Source: Desulfobacteraceae bacterium (GTDB taxonomy: Bacteria > Desulfobacterota > Desulfobacteria > Desulfobacterales > Desulfolunaceae). From it: a DNA stretch of 43,984 nt. Location of the stretch: the NCBI GenBank assembly GCA_013619155.1, contig JABXKT010000020.1:1-43984 (forward strand). Reading direction: 5' to 3'. Position numbers and translations under genes: made by a program. The notes below the pieces were generated by a model. That model was not told the DNA's origin, made no database searches, and saw only the letters and a program-made list of their open reading frames with translations. Below, piece after piece: positions 43,070-43,984 of this stretch (position 1 is its first letter; each line of letters opens with the position of its first letter).

Positions 43070-43984
43070 ATGGCAACCGGAGAAGCAGTTTACGGATTCT
43101 ATATTCCTACAGTCACCCTCATGGGAATTGGTTCCCATAAACAGTTAGGCGAGCAGATTAAGACTCTGGGGGCAAAAAAACCACTCCTCGTCACCGATAA
43201 AGGAATCACCGCTGCCGGGCTCACCAAGCAGATTGGGCTCACCAAGCAGATTGTGGACCTCATTAAAGCCGATACAGGCATCGATGCCATTGTCTATGAT
43301 GAAACCGTTCCCAACCCCACAGACAAGAACGTCGAAGCGGGTCTTACCGTTTACAATGAGAACGGCTGCGACATGATCATCACCCTGGGCGGCGGCAGTC
43401 CCCACGACTGTGGCAAGGGCATCGGTATCGTGGCCACCAACGGCGGCAGCATCCACGACTTCGAAGGCGTGGATAAATCCACACAGGCTATGCCTCCCTT
43501 CATCGCCATCAACACCACTGCCGGCACCGCCAGTGAGATGACCCGTTTTTGTATCATCACCGATACGAGCCGCAAAATCAAAATGGCCATCGTCGACTGG
43601 CGCGTCACCCCCGCCATCGCCATCAACGATCCGCTTCTCATGGTCGGTATGCCCGCCTTCCTCACGGCTGCCACCGGTATGGACGCCCTGACTCACGCCG
43701 TCGAGGCCTACGTCTCCATCGCCGCCACTCCCGTTACCGATGCCTGTGCCTTAAAGACCATCGAATTGGTAGCCCAGTACCTGCGCCCCGTCGTAGCCAA
43801 CGGTGAAGATATCGAGGCCCGAGACAAAATGGCCTATGCCGAGTACCTGGCAGGTATGGCCTTCAACAACGCCAGCTTAGGGCATGTACACGCCATGGCT
43901 CACCAGCTGGGCGGCTTCTACAACCTGCCCCACGGTGTCTGCAACGCCATCTTGCTCCCCCACGTATCCCGCTTCAACCTCATC
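43070..43984 (+). CDS. Iron-containing alcohol dehydrogenase (partial, runs off the window)
   Basis: 305 residues are visible and the C-terminus is cut by the window end. The enzyme oxidises primary alcohols or reduces aldehydes with NAD. NAD-binding [12 protein letters not shown] (~100), [12 protein letters not shown] (~148), and the metal ligands in AINDP (Asp), [11 protein letters not shown], and [19 protein letters not shown] (three His) are present. The start at 43070 has an aaggag site eight bases upstream; an ATG two codons earlier is too close. A GLTKQI hexapeptide is duplicated at residues ~50-61 by an exact 18-bp tandem repeat. A sigma-54-type promoter lies upstream. Confidence 0.93.
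   Translation, partial: MATGEAVYGFYIPTVTLMGIGSHKQLGEQIKTLGAKKPLLVTDKGITAAGLTKQIGLTKQIVDLIKADTGIDAIVYDETVPNPTDKNVEAGLTVYNENGCDMIITLGGGSPHDCGKGIGIVATNGGSIHDFEGVDKSTQAMPPFIAINTTAGTASEMTRFCIITDTSRKIKMAIVDWRVTPAIAINDPLLMVGMPAFLTAATGMDALTHAVEAYVSIAATPVTDACALKTIELVAQYLRPVVANGEDIEARDKMAYAEYLAGMAFNNASLGHVHAMAHQLGGFYNLPHGVCNAILLPHVSRFNLI
43217..43252 (+). repeat. Exact 18-bp tandem duplication within the alcohol dehydrogenase
   Basis: gggctcaccaagcagatt occurs at 43217-43234 and 43235-43252. It is in frame and adds six residues (GLTKQI) near the end of an N-terminal helix. Confidence 0.95.

Overview
The window looks like a chromosomal segment of a Gram-negative, anaerobic, sulfate-reducing bacterium of the Desulfobacterota. 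The main evidence is a complete four-gene set resembling the Qrc menaquinone reductase (16341-21393): a multihaem cytochrome c, a molybdopterin-oxidoreductase-like protein with a Tat signal, a four-cluster ferredoxin-like subunit and an NrfD-type membrane subunit. Beside it lies a system II cytochrome c maturation pair (ResB/CcsA), which could attach the haems. A nif-type NifU/NifS pair and an iron-dependent alcohol dehydrogenase behind a sigma-54-type promoter fit the same lifestyle. The species is not identified, and the phylum call is inference.

Layout. 1-5300: a Sel1-repeat secreted protein, then an MTA/SAH deaminase and a purine nucleoside phosphorylase, two steps of nucleoside salvage that are now separated by repeat-like DNA. 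5296-7380: nifU-nifS with a clear terminator. 7596-9629: two coupled small minus-strand ORFs of unknown role, then an orphan Tat-exported Fe-S protein coupled to a small b-type cytochrome. 9678-10745: a compact cluster of a tiny KKSG-repeat peptide, a 29-residue membrane peptide, an ECF sigma factor and its zinc-finger anti-sigma factor. 11057-15740: a b561-like membrane protein, Hsp33, a NamZ-family protein, an RNase H with an extra N-terminal region, and a small outer-membrane barrel protein.

16120-24476 is the minus-strand respiratory block: a 53-residue membrane peptide, qrcDCBA and ccsA-resB. 24914-32161 is envelope housekeeping on the minus strand: Na/Pi cotransporter, M16 peptidase lipoprotein, zinc-ribbon membrane protein and PpiD-type foldase. 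tRNA-Ala(GGC) follows, then a visibly more AT-rich MocR regulator facing azlCD, which looks like an acquired islet. 35718-37870 holds a glyoxalase-family protein, an unrecognised membrane protein and a 3-hydroxyisobutyrate-dehydrogenase-family enzyme. 38503-42480 holds a hybrid sensor kinase and a receiver-TPR protein. The window ends inside the alcohol dehydrogenase.

The most interesting points are: (i) a run of ten G residues that splits the sensor kinase reading frame and could act as a phase-variation switch; (ii) three exact 21-bp repeats that encode KKSGxxx heptads and also form small hairpins, just ahead of the sigma-factor genes; (iii) a 35-bp tandem duplication of the 3' end of a small gene next to qrcD; (iv) a ~200-bp intergenic element present in two inverted copies 27 kb apart, with further fragments of related repeats elsewhere.
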